Shown here: positions 1-9,566 of the stretch, one piece after another
Position numbering within the stretch: the stretch's first letter is position 1
How the letters are laid out: the number at the start of each line of letters is the position of its first letter
From: Roseateles hydrophilus
GTDB lineage: Bacteria; Pseudomonadota; Gammaproteobacteria; Burkholderiales; Burkholderiaceae_C
Direction of reading: 5' to 3'
Assembly (NCBI RefSeq): GCF_026712245.1
Contig: NZ_JAPPUY010000001.1
Span: 1,550,001 to 1,614,000, forward strand
Length of the DNA stretch: 64,000 nt
Notes under the pieces: generated by a model
The model's input: the letters and a program-made list of their open reading frames with translations, nothing else
The model's database searches: none
Told to the model about the DNA's origin: nothing
Translations under genes and position numbers: made by a program

Positions 1-13
1 TCCTGATCGTTGC

Positions 14-27
14 CGGTATCGCTCTCA
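14..27 (-). promoter_or_regulatory. Operator-like site 1 (LacI-type), left edge
   Basis: Read on the minus strand the site is TGAGAGCGATACCG, 12 of 14 bases identical to the operator at 91-104. It lies 63 bases away in the opposite orientation, so it may serve a divergent gene beyond the left edge of the window. Weakest of the four copies. Confidence 0.45.
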
Positions 28-90
28 ACGGCGTTCCGGTCTGTCCATCGCCTGGGAAAACACCAAACAGTGTGGTTTGGTCGACAAATA

Positions 91-104
91 TGATAGCGAT
101 ACCA
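91..104 (+). promoter_or_regulatory. Operator-like site 2 upstream of the LacI-type regulator
   Basis: TGATAGCGATACCA, followed by ATG as in the copy at 7776-7789. It is a near-palindrome of the LacI-family kind and overlaps a TATGAT -10-like hexamer at 90-95, fitting autorepression. The same motif precedes the TonB receptor and a GH43 gene, so it probably defines a local regulon. It resembles the xyl-box described for XylR of Xanthomonas, as recalled and not looked up. Confidence 0.65.
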
Positions 105-127
105 ATGACGTCAGGACCACACTGCTC

Positions 128-1189
128 ATGAAGTTGACCGAAGCCGGGATGCCGCCAGCGCCGCGCCCACGCCCGGTGCTGCGGGCGCGACTGGACGCCG
201 TCGCTCGCGAGGCCGGCGTCAGCCTGGCCACGGTGGACCGGGCGCTGAACCGGCGCCCGGGCGTCAGCACGCGGACGCTGCAGCGCGTGCAGGCCGCGGC
301 GTCGCTGCTGGCGATGCGCAGCGACGCAGCCACGGCGGCGCAGCCCCGCGAGCGCTGCTGGCTGCTGTGCTTTCTGCTGCCCACCGGGGCCGGCCCCTTC
401 GTGGCGCAGGTGCGCGAGGCGCTGCAGGCGCTGGCACCCTGGTTGGCGGCGCAGCAGACGCGGGTCGATGTGCGCACGACCGACGCGGCCGCGCCGGCGG
501 CTGCGGCGGCCGCCGTGCGCCGGCTGCGCGGGCAGTACGACGCGGTGGTGCTGATGCTGGCCGACGCGCCGGCCGTGCGTGACGCGGTCGCGCGCATGGC
601 CGGCGACGGCACCTGCGTGATCACGCTGGCGTCCGACATCGCAGCAGCGGCCCGCCAGCACTTCGTCGGCATCGACCACCAGGCCGCCGGGCGCACCGCC
701 GCTGCGCTGCTCAGCCGCAGCCTCGCGGGGCGTGCGGGCCAGATCGGCATCCTGCTGGGCTCGCCGGCGCTGCTGGGCCAGGCCCAGCGCCTGGCCGGGT
801 TCCAGGAGCGCATGGCACCCGAGCAGGACAGGCTCGAACTGCTGGCACCGCGCGTGTCGGGCGGGCGGCCCGAGCTGGCGCGGGCGCTGCTGGCGCAGCT
901 GCGCGCCGAGCAGCCGGCGCTGGTGGGGCTGTACAGCATCGAGGCTGGCGACGACGGGCTGCACGGGGCACTGCAGGGCAGCGGCCTGGCCTGGGTGTGC
1001 CACGAGCTGACGCCGCACACCCGCGCGGCACTGCAGGACGGCACTGCGAGCGCGGTCATCGGGCAATCGGCCGCGCAGCAGACGCAACTCGCCTGCCGCT
1101 GGGCGCTGGCCCGGCTGGCGCGCCAGGCGCCGCCCGCCGACGCCACGCCGCCGCGCATCGAGATCTACCTGAAGGACAACCTTCCATGA
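128..1189 (+). CDS. LacI-family transcriptional regulator
   Basis: A DNA-binding repressor that should sense a sugar ligand in the cytoplasm. From the ATG at 128 it is 353 residues. Residues 21-58 form a LacI-type helix-turn-helix (LDAVAREAGVSLATVDRAL), followed by a periplasmic-binding-like effector domain ending in KDNLP. A TTG at 77 would lengthen the frame, but it would put the operator at 91-104 inside the gene, so the ATG at 128 (or 149) is preferred. The stop overlaps the start of the following GH43 gene by four bases (ATGA), so the two are co-transcribed. The operators at 14-27, 91-104, 7776-7789 and 9567-9580 are its likely targets. By context the ligand is a xylose- or arabinose-type (oligo)saccharide; this is inference. 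The canonical hinge-helix motif is not clear. Confidence 0.9.
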   Translation: MKLTEAGMPPAPRPRPVLRARLDAVAREAGVSLATVDRALNRRPGVSTRTLQRVQAAASLLAMRSDAATAAQPRERCWLLCFLLPTGAGPFVAQVREALQALAPWLAAQQTRVDVRTTDAAAPAAAAAAVRRLRGQYDAVVLMLADAPAVRDAVARMAGDGTCVITLASDIAAAARQHFVGIDHQAAGRTAAALLSRSLAGRAGQIGILLGSPALLGQAQRLAGFQERMAPEQDRLELLAPRVSGGRPELARALLAQLRAEQPALVGLYSIEAGDDGLHGALQGSGLAWVCHELTPHTRAALQDGTASAVIGQSAAQQTQLACRWALARLARQAPPADATPPRIEIYLKDNLP

Positions 1190-2769
1190 TGTCCATGCGG
1201 CTCACCGGCATCGCCCGGTCGCTGATGGCTGCCGCCCTCGCAGCAGCTGTGCTGGCCGCTCCGCTCGCCAGCGCTTGGCAGGCCGACAACGGCGACGGCA
1301 CCTACACCAACCCGCCGCTGAACGCCGATTACCCGGACCCCGACGTCATCCGCGTCGGCGAAGACTTCTACTTCGCCACCACCACCTTCGCGAACGCGCC
1401 GGGCCTGCGCATCCTGCACTCGCGCGACCTCGTCAACTGGACCATCGCCGGCCATGTGCTGCCGCGCCTGCCCGGCGGGCCGGCCTTCAACCTGGACGGC
1501 GGCAACGTCTACCGGCGCGGCGTGTACGCGCCCAGCCTGCGCTTCCACCAGGGCGAGTTCATCGTGGCGTTCACTGTGGTGGGCCAGCACACGCGACTGT
1601 GCCGCGCCGCGCAGGTGGCCGGCCCGTGGCGCTGCCACACGCTGGACCGCGCAGCCTTCGACCCGGCGCTGTTCTTCGACACCGACGGCCGCGCCTACAT
1701 CGCCACCGCCATCGGCAGCGACGGCACCGTGACGCTGCTGTCGCTGAGCCCGGACCTCACCCGCGTGACCGAGGCGCGCCAGATCCACCACATCCCCGGC
1801 GCCGAGGGCTCCAAGCTGATCCGCCGTGGCGACTGGATCTACCTGTTCAACGCCGTGCCCCGCCGGCTGGCGATGACGATCTCGCGCGCCCGCGCGCTCA
1901 CCGGCCCGTGGGAAACCATCCCGTCCATCAACAGCGCCGAGACCGGCGGCCACCAGGGCGCCATCGTGGACCTGGCGGACGGTCGCTGGTGGGGCTTCGT
2001 CATGCAGGACCGGCCGGCCATCGGCCGCGTCACCAACTTCAGCCCCATCTTCTGGCGCGACGACTGGCCCGTGTGGGGCACGCCCGAGGCGCCCGGCCGC
2101 GTGCCGGCCATCGCGCGCAAGCCGGTGCAGGGCCGGCCCCGCGCCGCGCCGGCCACGTCGGACAGCTTCGACGCGCCGCAGCTCGGCCTGCAATGGGCGT
2201 GGAACCACAACCCCGACGACACGCGCTGGTCGCTGACCGAGCGGCCGGGCTTCCTGCGCCTGAAAGCGACGACGGCGCGCAGCTTCTGGACCGCGCGCAA
2301 CACGCTGACGCAGAAGGGCCAGGGCCCGTACAGCCGTGCCGACGCGCAGCTGGACCTGCGCGGCCTGGCCGCCGGCGACCGCTGCGGCCTGGGCACGCTG
2401 GGCAAGGTGAACGCCGGCATCGCCGCCGTGCGGGCGGCGGACGGCAGCCTCTCGCTGCAGCGCCACACCCTGATCGACCACGGCGACAGCCAGGACGCCA
2501 CCGCCCTGCCCGGCCCGGCCGTGCCGCTGGCGGCCAGCCGCGTGACGCTGCGACTGGAGATGGACTTCAGGCGCGCACGCGGGCGGCTGTCCTGGCTGGA
2601 CGGCTCGCAGGCGCAGCCACTGGGCGACGAATTCGAGCTGATCTACGACTGGCGCACCGGCACCTTCCAGGGCCCGCAGGTGGCGCTGTTCTGCTTCAAC
2701 CCGAGCCGCGCGGGCGGCCACCTGGACGTGGACAGCGTGCAGTTCAGCGACCGGCCGCCGGCCGACTGA
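1186..2769 (+). CDS. Secreted GH43 glycoside hydrolase (beta-xylosidase/arabinofuranosidase type)
   Basis: An inverting glycosidase predicted to cut xylose- or arabinose-containing oligosaccharides in the periplasm or outside the cell. The protein is 527 residues. Residues 1-30 are a signal peptide ending ASA. The five-bladed propeller carries the three GH43 acids: Asp51 in YPDPD (base), Asp159 in FDPALFFD (pKa modulator) and Glu207 in GAEGSK (acid). From about residue 330 a concanavalin-like C-terminal domain follows, as in beta-xylosidases. The start is ATGATG at 1186, overlapping the regulator stop, so it belongs to the regulator's operon. Subfamily and exact substrate cannot be read from the sequence. 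Confidence 0.88.
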   Translation: MMSMRLTGIARSLMAAALAAAVLAAPLASAWQADNGDGTYTNPPLNADYPDPDVIRVGEDFYFATTTFANAPGLRILHSRDLVNWTIAGHVLPRLPGGPAFNLDGGNVYRRGVYAPSLRFHQGEFIVAFTVVGQHTRLCRAAQVAGPWRCHTLDRAAFDPALFFDTDGRAYIATAIGSDGTVTLLSLSPDLTRVTEARQIHHIPGAEGSKLIRRGDWIYLFNAVPRRLAMTISRARALTGPWETIPSINSAETGGHQGAIVDLADGRWWGFVMQDRPAIGRVTNFSPIFWRDDWPVWGTPEAPGRVPAIARKPVQGRPRAAPATSDSFDAPQLGLQWAWNHNPDDTRWSLTERPGFLRLKATTARSFWTARNTLTQKGQGPYSRADAQLDLRGLAAGDRCGLGTLGKVNAGIAAVRAADGSLSLQRHTLIDHGDSQDATALPGPAVPLAASRVTLRLEMDFRRARGRLSWLDGSQAQPLGDEFELIYDWRTGTFQGPQVALFCFNPSRAGGHLDVDSVQFSDRPPAD

Positions 2770-2799
2770 ACGCGTTGGCCACGGGCCTCGCGGCGCGGC

Positions 2800-4425
2800 G
2801 TCGTGCAGTGCGAAGGCAACGTCGGCCGTGCAGCCCTGCTTGTCGTGGAAGCGCCGGCCGTCCAGGTAGGCTGCGCCCTCGGGATAGGCATCGCCACGGC
2901 TGGCGCGCAGATAGCAACTGAGCGCGCCACGCGGGCCGCGCAGTTCGAGCGCGTAGCGGCGGCCAGCTTTCAGCTGCACCGGCGGGCCACCCGCCAGCGT
3001 CAGCTCCAGCAGGCCGGCACCTTGCGGCTGGTAGGCGAGCGCGAGACCATCCCCGCCGCCCAGCAGCTCGGCGCCGCTGCCCAGGCTGTCGGCATCGGCC
3101 CGGGCAGGCCCCAGGTCCAGCAGCGCCAGCCGCAGCGGCGCGGTGGCGGATGTGCCCTGCCCGTCGCCCGCATACAGGCTGATGCGGCCCAGCGTGAAAT
3201 CGGCGCCTGGCACGAAGGTCTGGGCCAGGCGGGCCGCCCCGCCATGACTATTGAACCCCCAGGGCTCGGGTGCCTGCTCGAAGGGCGAGCGCACCGAGGC
3301 CAGCCGGACCTCGCCGCGCCAGGCTGACGGGTAGCCGGTGATGAACTGGCCCTCCCGCAGCCGCGGGTCGCTGCGGCCGTGGTCCGGCACTGCCGGCCGG
3401 GCGGGCGGCGGGGTGGCCGGCCCGCTCACGCCAGCCTCGGTCTGCGCCACCGGCAGCAGCGTGCCGTCTTCCAGGTCGTGCAGGTACTCCAGCGCCACGG
3501 AGCGCCGCCCCAGGGCGCCGGTCTGGCCGTCCGGCAGCGTCAGCGCGGCGTTGTGATAAACGAGGTAGGAGTGCCCCCGGAAGTCGTCGATGAGTCCGGC
3601 GTGGATGGTGTAGCTGTTGCGCGCGGTGCCAGTGAGCTCACCGCGGTAGGTCCAGGGACCGCGCACGCTGGGCGCGGTGGCGTAGGACAGGTGCTCCCAC
3701 AGGCCCTGGTGGGCCATGGACGCATAGGTCAGGTAGTACAGGCCGCGGCGCTTGGACAGCCAGGGCCCCTCGGTGTAGTTGGGCAGCGCGATCTTCTCGA
3801 TGGGGCCGTCCAGCTCGGTCATGTTCGGCTTGAGCCGGGCGAGGTAGAGCGCCGGGTTGCCCCAGGCCATCCAGGCGCTGCCGTCGTCGTCGATGAAGAC
3901 CGTGGGGTCGATGTCGTTCCAGCTGTTGGGGCTGGGCGTGGTGGCGTCGGTGACGAGGGCGCTGCCGCGTGCGTCCTTGAACGGGCCGGGCGGGTGGTCA
4001 GCCACGGCCACGCCGATGGCCTTGCCCGGGGCGCTGTCGTCATGCTGCACGGTGGCGTAGAGGTAGTAGCGGCCGCCGCGCTGCGACCTACGCAGCCCAG
4101 GCGTCTCGCACGGCCCAGCGGAAGTCGGTGGCCTGCATGACCGGGCCATGCGGCGTCCAGTGCTTCAGGTCGCGCGAGGAATAGGCCAGCCAGCGATGCA
4201 TGGTGAACAACTCGCTGCCCTTGGCCTCGTCCTGGCCCACGTAGAGGTAGACGGTGTCGCCCACCACCAGCGGCGCCGGGTCGGCGGTGAACACGTCACG
4301 CAGCGCCGGGTTGCTGCCCGCGCGTGCGGCTGCGCGGCGCCCGCCGGGGCCGCCAGCAAAGCCCCGGCGACCACGAGGACACACAAGGAAAAACAGGCCT
4401 GGTTCCTGACATTCCCGGCCCGCAT
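2800..4425 (-). pseudogene. Degenerate GH43 glycoside hydrolase
   Basis: A third GH43 gene, broken in several places. A signal peptide starts at 4425 (MRAGNVRNQACF, then a hydrophobic core). The mature N-terminus (NPALRDVFTADPAPLVVGD) lies in another frame, so about one base has been lost near 4310-4330. After RDAWAA a TAG occurs at 4090-4088 and the frame shifts again by about two bases, because GGRYYLYATVQHDD and the rest of the propeller continue in a third frame down to about 2800. That part keeps WNDIDPTVFIDDDG and YTEGPW, the expected metal/acid regions, and a beta-sandwich C-terminal domain ending DVAFALHD. No stop codon follows: the frame runs on antisense through the converging GH43 gene to 1165. 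There is no Shine-Dalgarno before 4425, and a strong terminator ends only 7 bases upstream. Sequencing error cannot be excluded, but neighbouring genes are intact. Confidence 0.8.
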
Positions 4426-4431
4426 GCCACG

Positions 4432-4456
4432 AAAAAAAGCCGGCGTTGCAGCCGGC
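4432..4456 (-). terminator. Rho-independent terminator of the TonB receptor
   Basis: On the minus strand GCCGGC, loop TGCAAC, GCCGGC, then seven T. It lies 65 bases past the receptor stop and directly before the start of the degenerate GH43. Confidence 0.85.
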
Positions 4457-4481
4457 CCAAGCCCCACCGAGGGCACCAGAG

Positions 4482-4502
4482 GCCGGCGCCCCAGGCGCCG
4501 GC
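4482..4502. other. Perfect inverted repeat between the receptor stop and its terminator
   Basis: GCCGGCGCC, spacer CCA, GGCGCCGGC: a perfect 9-bp stem. It has no T run on either side, so it may be an mRNA 3' stabilising stem rather than a terminator. Confidence 0.5.
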
Positions 4503-4520
4503 AAACTCGCGCAGCCCGCC

Positions 4521-7500
4521 TCAGAAGGCCACGCGCATGGACACGTTGTAGCTGGGGCCCGGCTTGTACTCGTCGAACGTGGCGCCCGGGAACTGCACCC
4601 ACGTGCGGCTGATCGCGTCGGTGGCGTTCCAGACGCTGAGGTTCAGGCTGGTGTCGTACTTGAAGCCAAACGCCTGCTTGAAGTTGATGCCGGCTGATGC
4701 GTCGTACTGCGTGCGCGCCGTCGTCCACATGTAGGCACCCGGCGTGGACAGGCCCACGCTGGAACCGACGATGTGCTCGGCCTGGTGCTGGCGCGAGACG
4801 CGCAGGCTGTAGCCGTCGCGCTCGTAGTACAGCGTCAGGTTGTCGGTGCGCGGCGGCACACCGGCCACCGGCAGCGCGTTGGGCAGCGTGTCGGTCTGCT
4901 TGGTGTAGGTGTAGTTGGCCGTGAAGCCGAAGCCCTTGACCGGCAGGAAGTCCAGCGGCTGCTGCCAGGTCAGCTCTGCGCCGCGCACCTTCAGCTTGGC
5001 GCTGATGTTGAAGGGCTCGGTGATCTCGACGAGGTGGCGGTCACGCCCGCCGCTGGCCAGCACCGACTGGTTCTGCGCGTCGGTCAGGCCCACGGTGCCG
5101 TACAGCGCGTCCAGCTGCGCCAGCGTGTAGCTGACGATGCGGTTGGCGGGGCGGCCCGTCAGGTCCTTGCCGAAGGCACTCAGCGCCACATAGGCCTCGC
5201 GGCTCATGTAGTACTCCAGCGCCAGGTCGAAGTTGTTGGACTTGAACGGCGACAGTTTGGGGTTGGTCAGGTTGCCCTGGCGCGCGCCCTGGTCACCGAT
5301 GGTCAGGCGCGTCTGGCGCAGGTCGGCCGGGTTGGCCCGCGTCATGGACTTGGAGCCCGAGGCCCGCGCGATCAGGCTGGGCGTGATGTTGTAGGCCAGC
5401 GAGAAAGACGGCAGCAGGTTGGTGTAGACCGTGGACTCGTAGTTCCAGACGGCGATGTTGTCGTACTGGCCGCCATTGCCGATGCCGGTGTTGCGCGGGT
5501 CGGCCTGGGCGACGACCTCGCCGATGGTCTGCTGCGTCTCGGTGAGGCGCAGGCCGGCGTTGTAGCGCAGCGTGCGGCCGAAGGGCTTCAGGATGCCGGT
5601 GGCCTCGGCGTAGGCGCCGTACACCTCTTCACGGATGTAGCCGCCGCTGCCGTTGTTGAAGCCGCGGCGGATGTTGTCGCGGAAGTAGGCGTAATCGGTG
5701 TCCTTGGCGAACTTGTCCCAGTTGACGGTGATGAAGCCCTGGCTGGACGCCATCGCGTACTCCGGCACCTTGGCGTTGGGCACAACCGAGCCGAGGTAGG
5801 CCAACGCCGGCGCGCCGGTGCTGGAGCCGCGGCCGAAGCCGGGATAGGCGGTGGCGGCATCGGCCATGACGCCAGTGGTGGTGCGGCCGTCGCAGCCCGG
5901 CTGGCGCAGCTGGGTGTTGGGCGCGAAGAAGCGGTAGTTCATGTTGCCGCCACAGGCGACGTTCATCCACGCGTCCGCCACGCCGTAGCTGCGGTAGCGG
6001 CGCTCGATGTCGTCATAGGCCACGCCGGCCTTGATGTTGAACATCTCGTCGCCGTACTTGGCGTTGGCACGGAAGCCGTTGGTGGTGTTGCGGCGGTCGT
6101 AGAGATCCATGCGCAGGCCCGACAGGCCCTGGCCAGCCTGGTACCAGCCGAAGTTGGCCGGGTCGTTGATGTTGAGGTTGCTGCTGTAGCGCGGCAGTTC
6201 GCCGACGCGGGAGTTGTCGTAGGTGATGACGGAGTTGGGCGAGCGCGTGGCGAGCAGCACCGTGGGCATGTCACGGTAGAAGTCGCTGTAGGTCACGTTG
6301 ACATGGGCGTCGACCGTCAGGTCATCGCTCGGGCGCAGCTCGAAGCCGGGGTTGAAGCTCCAGAACTTCGTCTTCTCCTCCATGGGCCGGAACTCCAGCG
6401 ACCAGAAGGTGTTGGCGAAGGTGGCCTTGGTCAGCACGCAGCCGGTGGTGCAGTCGCTGCGGTCGAACTCCATGCCGATGGGGATGGGCGTGTTCGCGCG
6501 GGTGCCGGCGTTCATCGCGTTGTAGACCATCTTGTTGGACTTCTCGGCGCCCATCATGTCCAGGTAGACGTCCCACTTCTCGTTGGGGCGCCACTGCAGG
6601 CTGACGATGCCGCTGGCGCGCTCGCGCTCGCCTTCGTAGCTGAGGTGGCGGCCCAGACGGCCCATCAGGCCGTTGTCGATCTGCTTGATGCTGGCGCCGG
6701 GGTTCAGCGCCAGCAGCATGTTGCGGTTGATCTGCGCGCCGGGCACGAGGATGGAGCGCGCATAGGCCGGCAGCGCATCCAGCGCCAGGCCCGAGGGCAC
6801 CGTGTCGGGCGTGGACTGCGAGCCGCCGCCGGTGTTGTTGGGGTTGTCGCTGGCCAGCGCCTGGAAGGACTTGAGCTGGAAGTTGCGCATGTCCACCGTC
6901 TGGAAGCCGGTGGTCTTGTAGCTGGTGTTGCCCCAGGCCGCGCCGACCAGCACACCGAAGTCGCCCAGCGTGTTGTGACGCCAGGTGTTGCTGACCAGCG
7001 CCGAGCCGGTGTCGCTCCACTTGCCGACCTGGTCACGGTAGTTGCCGCTGACGGTGAACGCCGAGCGGAAACCCTGCTTGTCGAACGGGCGCACGCTGCG
7101 CATGTCCACGGTGCCGGCGATGCCGCCCTCCAGCACGCTGGCGCGCTGGCTCTTGTAGACCGTCGCGCTGCGGAACAGCTCCGACGGCAGGAAATCCATG
7201 TCCACCTCGCGGTTGGCGCTGATGGTGCCGCCCCAGTGGCCGGCCGAGGCCGACGCCATGGGCGCGCCGTTCAGCAGCACGCGCGTGAAGTTGGCGCCCA
7301 TGCCGCGGATGGAGATGTTCAGGCCCTCGCCGTCGATGGTGGCGCGGTTCACGCGCACACCGGGCACACGGGATAACGAGTCGGCGATGCTGGAATCCGG
7401 GAACTTGCCGATGTCCTCGGCGAACACCGTCTCGCTCAGGCCGATGTCGTCGCGCTTCTCGCGCGCGGCATTGGCCAGCGAGCTGCGATAGCCGGTCACC

Positions 7501-7682
7501 GTCACGGTGTCCAGCGTGCTGGTCTTGGCGGCTGCCGGCTTGGGTGCGGAGGCCGCGGCGGCCGGGGGCTGCACACCTTGCGCATAGGCAATGGCAATCA
7601 TGCCGGCCAGCGTGGTGGTTGCGAAAACATCGCGCGCCGCGCGCAGGCGCCGCTGACCGACACCCATGAGGGACTGGTTCAC
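4521..7682 (-). CDS. TonB-dependent outer-membrane receptor, TonB-Xanth-Caul type
   Basis: An energised outer-membrane importer, probably for oligosaccharides released by the neighbouring GH43 enzymes. From the GTG at 7682 it is 1053 residues. AGGAG sits six bases upstream of that GTG, and the operator at 7776-7789 stays outside the gene. A signal peptide ends near residue 34 (AIAYA). STLDTVTVTGYR is a TonB-box-like stretch. The plug domain has DDIGLSETVFAEDIGKFPD and SIRGMGANFTRVLLNGAP, typical of the large Caulobacter/Xanthomonas receptor family (TIGR01782). A roughly 800-residue beta-barrel ends in the aromatic residue of VSMRVAF. It is transcribed alone and terminates at 4432-4456. Substrate is inferred from context. 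Confidence 0.9.
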   Translation of the reverse strand: MNQSLMGVGQRRLRAARDVFATTTLAGMIAIAYAQGVQPPAAAASAPKPAAAKTSTLDTVTVTGYRSSLANAAREKRDDIGLSETVFAEDIGKFPDSSIADSLSRVPGVRVNRATIDGEGLNISIRGMGANFTRVLLNGAPMASASAGHWGGTISANREVDMDFLPSELFRSATVYKSQRASVLEGGIAGTVDMRSVRPFDKQGFRSAFTVSGNYRDQVGKWSDTGSALVSNTWRHNTLGDFGVLVGAAWGNTSYKTTGFQTVDMRNFQLKSFQALASDNPNNTGGGSQSTPDTVPSGLALDALPAYARSILVPGAQINRNMLLALNPGASIKQIDNGLMGRLGRHLSYEGERERASGIVSLQWRPNEKWDVYLDMMGAEKSNKMVYNAMNAGTRANTPIPIGMEFDRSDCTTGCVLTKATFANTFWSLEFRPMEEKTKFWSFNPGFELRPSDDLTVDAHVNVTYSDFYRDMPTVLLATRSPNSVITYDNSRVGELPRYSSNLNINDPANFGWYQAGQGLSGLRMDLYDRRNTTNGFRANAKYGDEMFNIKAGVAYDDIERRYRSYGVADAWMNVACGGNMNYRFFAPNTQLRQPGCDGRTTTGVMADAATAYPGFGRGSSTGAPALAYLGSVVPNAKVPEYAMASSQGFITVNWDKFAKDTDYAYFRDNIRRGFNNGSGGYIREEVYGAYAEATGILKPFGRTLRYNAGLRLTETQQTIGEVVAQADPRNTGIGNGGQYDNIAVWNYESTVYTNLLPSFSLAYNITPSLIARASGSKSMTRANPADLRQTRLTIGDQGARQGNLTNPKLSPFKSNNFDLALEYYMSREAYVALSAFGKDLTGRPANRIVSYTLAQLDALYGTVGLTDAQNQSVLASGGRDRHLVEITEPFNISAKLKVRGAELTWQQPLDFLPVKGFGFTANYTYTKQTDTLPNALPVAGVPPRTDNLTLYYERDGYSLRVSRQHQAEHIVGSSVGLSTPGAYMWTTARTQYDASAGINFKQAFGFKYDTSLNLSVWNATDAISRTWVQFPGATFDEYKPGPSYNVSMRVAF

Positions 7683-7775
7683 TCTTGTCTCCTGGTTGGC
7701 CCCGTGTCGGGGTCTCTGCTTGACTGGGTGCAGCCGGACGGCCACGCCGTGATTGCTGGTAGACCAACACAACAT

Positions 7776-7789
7776 TGGTATCGCAATCA
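7776..7789 (-). promoter_or_regulatory. Operator-like site 3 upstream of the TonB receptor
   Basis: On the minus strand TGATTGCGATACCA followed by ATG, 13 of 14 identical to the site at 91-104, with identity continuing into the flank. It lies about 94 bases before the receptor start, just downstream of a TAGACT -10-like sequence, a position typical for a repressor. Confidence 0.65.
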
Positions 7790-7886
7790 TTTCAGTCTAG
7801 TCTTGTCCGTTGTCCGATGTCCTATCGTTTACCCGGCGACCACCGTCCGGACGGGCCCGCCCCTCGCCGGGCCCACCCGCCAAGCC

Positions 7887-9533
7887 TCAGGGTCCCAGCG
7901 GCTCGAACTCCACCCAGGCCACGTCGGCCACCGCCGGCTTCGCGCTGCCGCTCAGCGCATACAGGCCCAGGTAGACGCCGGTGAAGCCGGTTGCCGTCTC
8001 CGTGGACAGGCGGTGCGTGGGAATGCGGCACAACGGCTGCCAGTCGCCCTGCCCGGCCAGCCGCCAGCTGAGCCGGTACTGCTGCGGATCGGCATGCACC
8101 TGCAGTTGCACCGCGCCCGCGGCCACGGGCGCCGACCCCAGCACCTGTGGCTCGCCGCCGGTGCGCAGCACGCAGTCGACGCGGCGCTTGTCAGCGCCCG
8201 TCACCCGCAGCAGCGCGTGGTGGGATTCGTTCATGCGCAGCGCCAGGCCGGCCGCGTCGCCATCGGCCTGCGGCTGGAAGTCCAGCTCCGCGGCGAAGCG
8301 CTGGTTCAGCCGCTCCTGGCGGCGCCCGACGAATGTCGGCGTGCCCACCACCTCCAGCCCCGTGCGCGCGCCGATCAGGCGCAGCCGCCCCGGCTTGTCG
8401 GTCAGCGACCACTGGCCCGCGGCCAGCGTGCGCAAGAAGGCCCAGTGCGGCGGCAGCGGTTGATTGGCCGCGAAATGCTCGCGCACCGGCGGCGCCGGCC
8501 AGGGCTGCCAGCCCGGCAGGCCCGCCGTGGGCTGCGGCTGGGCCAGCACGCCGTTCTGGCCGAACACCGGCCAGCCATCCGCCCGCCAGCGCACCGGCGA
8601 CAGCAGCGTCTCCCGGCCGATGTGGTGGTGGCGCTGGCCGTCGGCCGCCTGCGGCCGGATGGCCAGCAGCGTGGCCCACCAGTCGCCTTGCGGCGTGGTC
8701 ACGAGGTCGGCATGGCCCAGCGCCTGGAAAGGGTGCTCGGGCAGGTGGCGGTGCGTCAGGATGGGGTTGTCGGGATGCGGCTCGAACGGCCCCCACGGCG
8801 AGCGCGAACGGGCCATGGTGATGCGGTGGTCATACGATGTCCCGCCCTCGGCAATCATGAGGTAGTACCACCCGTCGCGCTTGTACAGATGCGGCCCCTC
8901 GGGCCAGATGCCACCCATGCCGCTCCACACCAGGCGGGGCTCCTCCAGCAGCTTGCCGGCCTTCAGGTCCACGCGCGCCTGGTAGACGCCGCCGTTGCGG
9001 CCGCCGCCGTGGCGCGTGTAGTAAACGGTGCCGTCGTCGTCGAAGAAGAAGGACGGGTCCATGCCGAACACGTTCTCGGGCAGGCGCACGGGGTCGGACC
9101 ACGGGCCGGCGGGGTTGTCCGCCGTGAGGAAGAAGTTGCCGATGCCGCCCACATCCGTGGTGACGATGTAGAAGCGCCCGCCCTCGCAGCGGATGGTGGG
9201 CGCGAAGATGGCCTGCGAGCTCTTGCGGCCCACGAACGTGAGCTGGCTTTCGCGGCTCAGCGCATTGCCGATCAGGCGCCAGTGCACCAGGTCCCGGCTG
9301 TGGTAGACCGGCAGGCCCGGCAGGTACTCGAAGGTGCTGGTGACGAGGTAGAAGTCCTCCCCCGCGCGGCACACGCTGGGGTCAGACGCGAAGCCGCTGA
9401 GCACCGGGTTGTCGAAGCTCGCCGGCATCGCTGCCGGCGCCTGCGTGGCAGCCTGCGCCGCGCCCACGCCACATGCCATCGCCGCGGCCAGCGCCACGCC
9501 GGCCCGCCGCCATCCACACCCGCCTTGTCTCAT
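7887..9533 (-). CDS. Secreted GH43 beta-xylosidase/arabinofuranosidase
   Basis: A 548-residue inverting glycosidase with a signal peptide (residues 1-28, ending AQA). GH43 catalytic residues are visible: Asp51 in FASDPSV, Asp159 in GMDPSFFFDDDG and Glu212 in WPEGPHLY. SYDHRITMARS is typical of beta-xylosidase-like members. From about residue 345 a concanavalin-like C-terminal domain follows. The ATG at 9533 is preceded by GAGG. An operator of the LacI-type regulator lies 34 bases upstream (9567-9580), so this gene is in the same regulon as the receptor downstream of it. No terminator is visible between this gene and the receptor promoter, so partial read-through into the receptor is possible. 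Confidence 0.9.
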   Translation of the reverse strand: MRQGGCGWRRAGVALAAAMACGVGAAQAATQAPAAMPASFDNPVLSGFASDPSVCRAGEDFYLVTSTFEYLPGLPVYHSRDLVHWRLIGNALSRESQLTFVGRKSSQAIFAPTIRCEGGRFYIVTTDVGGIGNFFLTADNPAGPWSDPVRLPENVFGMDPSFFFDDDGTVYYTRHGGGRNGGVYQARVDLKAGKLLEEPRLVWSGMGGIWPEGPHLYKRDGWYYLMIAEGGTSYDHRITMARSRSPWGPFEPHPDNPILTHRHLPEHPFQALGHADLVTTPQGDWWATLLAIRPQAADGQRHHHIGRETLLSPVRWRADGWPVFGQNGVLAQPQPTAGLPGWQPWPAPPVREHFAANQPLPPHWAFLRTLAAGQWSLTDKPGRLRLIGARTGLEVVGTPTFVGRRQERLNQRFAAELDFQPQADGDAAGLALRMNESHHALLRVTGADKRRVDCVLRTGGEPQVLGSAPVAAGAVQLQVHADPQQYRLSWRLAGQGDWQPLCRIPTHRLSTETATGFTGVYLGLYALSGSAKPAVADVAWVEFEPLGP

Positions 9534-9566
9534 GCTTGCCTCATCGTTGTTTGAATAACAAGCAAA

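Noticed and set aside
77-127. TTG start adding 17 residues to the LacI-type regulator
   Set aside because: It would place the operator at 91-104 inside the coding sequence, and the added residues are not part of the helix-turn-helix domain.
1165-2799. Long minus-strand open frame continuing from the degenerate GH43 through the intact GH43 gene
   Set aside because: It is antisense to a gene with clear GH43 catalytic motifs and has a composition typical of shadow frames in GC-rich DNA. Only the part from about 2800 upward shows family similarity.
4773-7376. 867-codon plus-strand frame opposite the TonB receptor
   Set aside because: Antisense shadow of a receptor with conserved plug motifs. 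Its translation is biased and repetitive with no recognisable domain.
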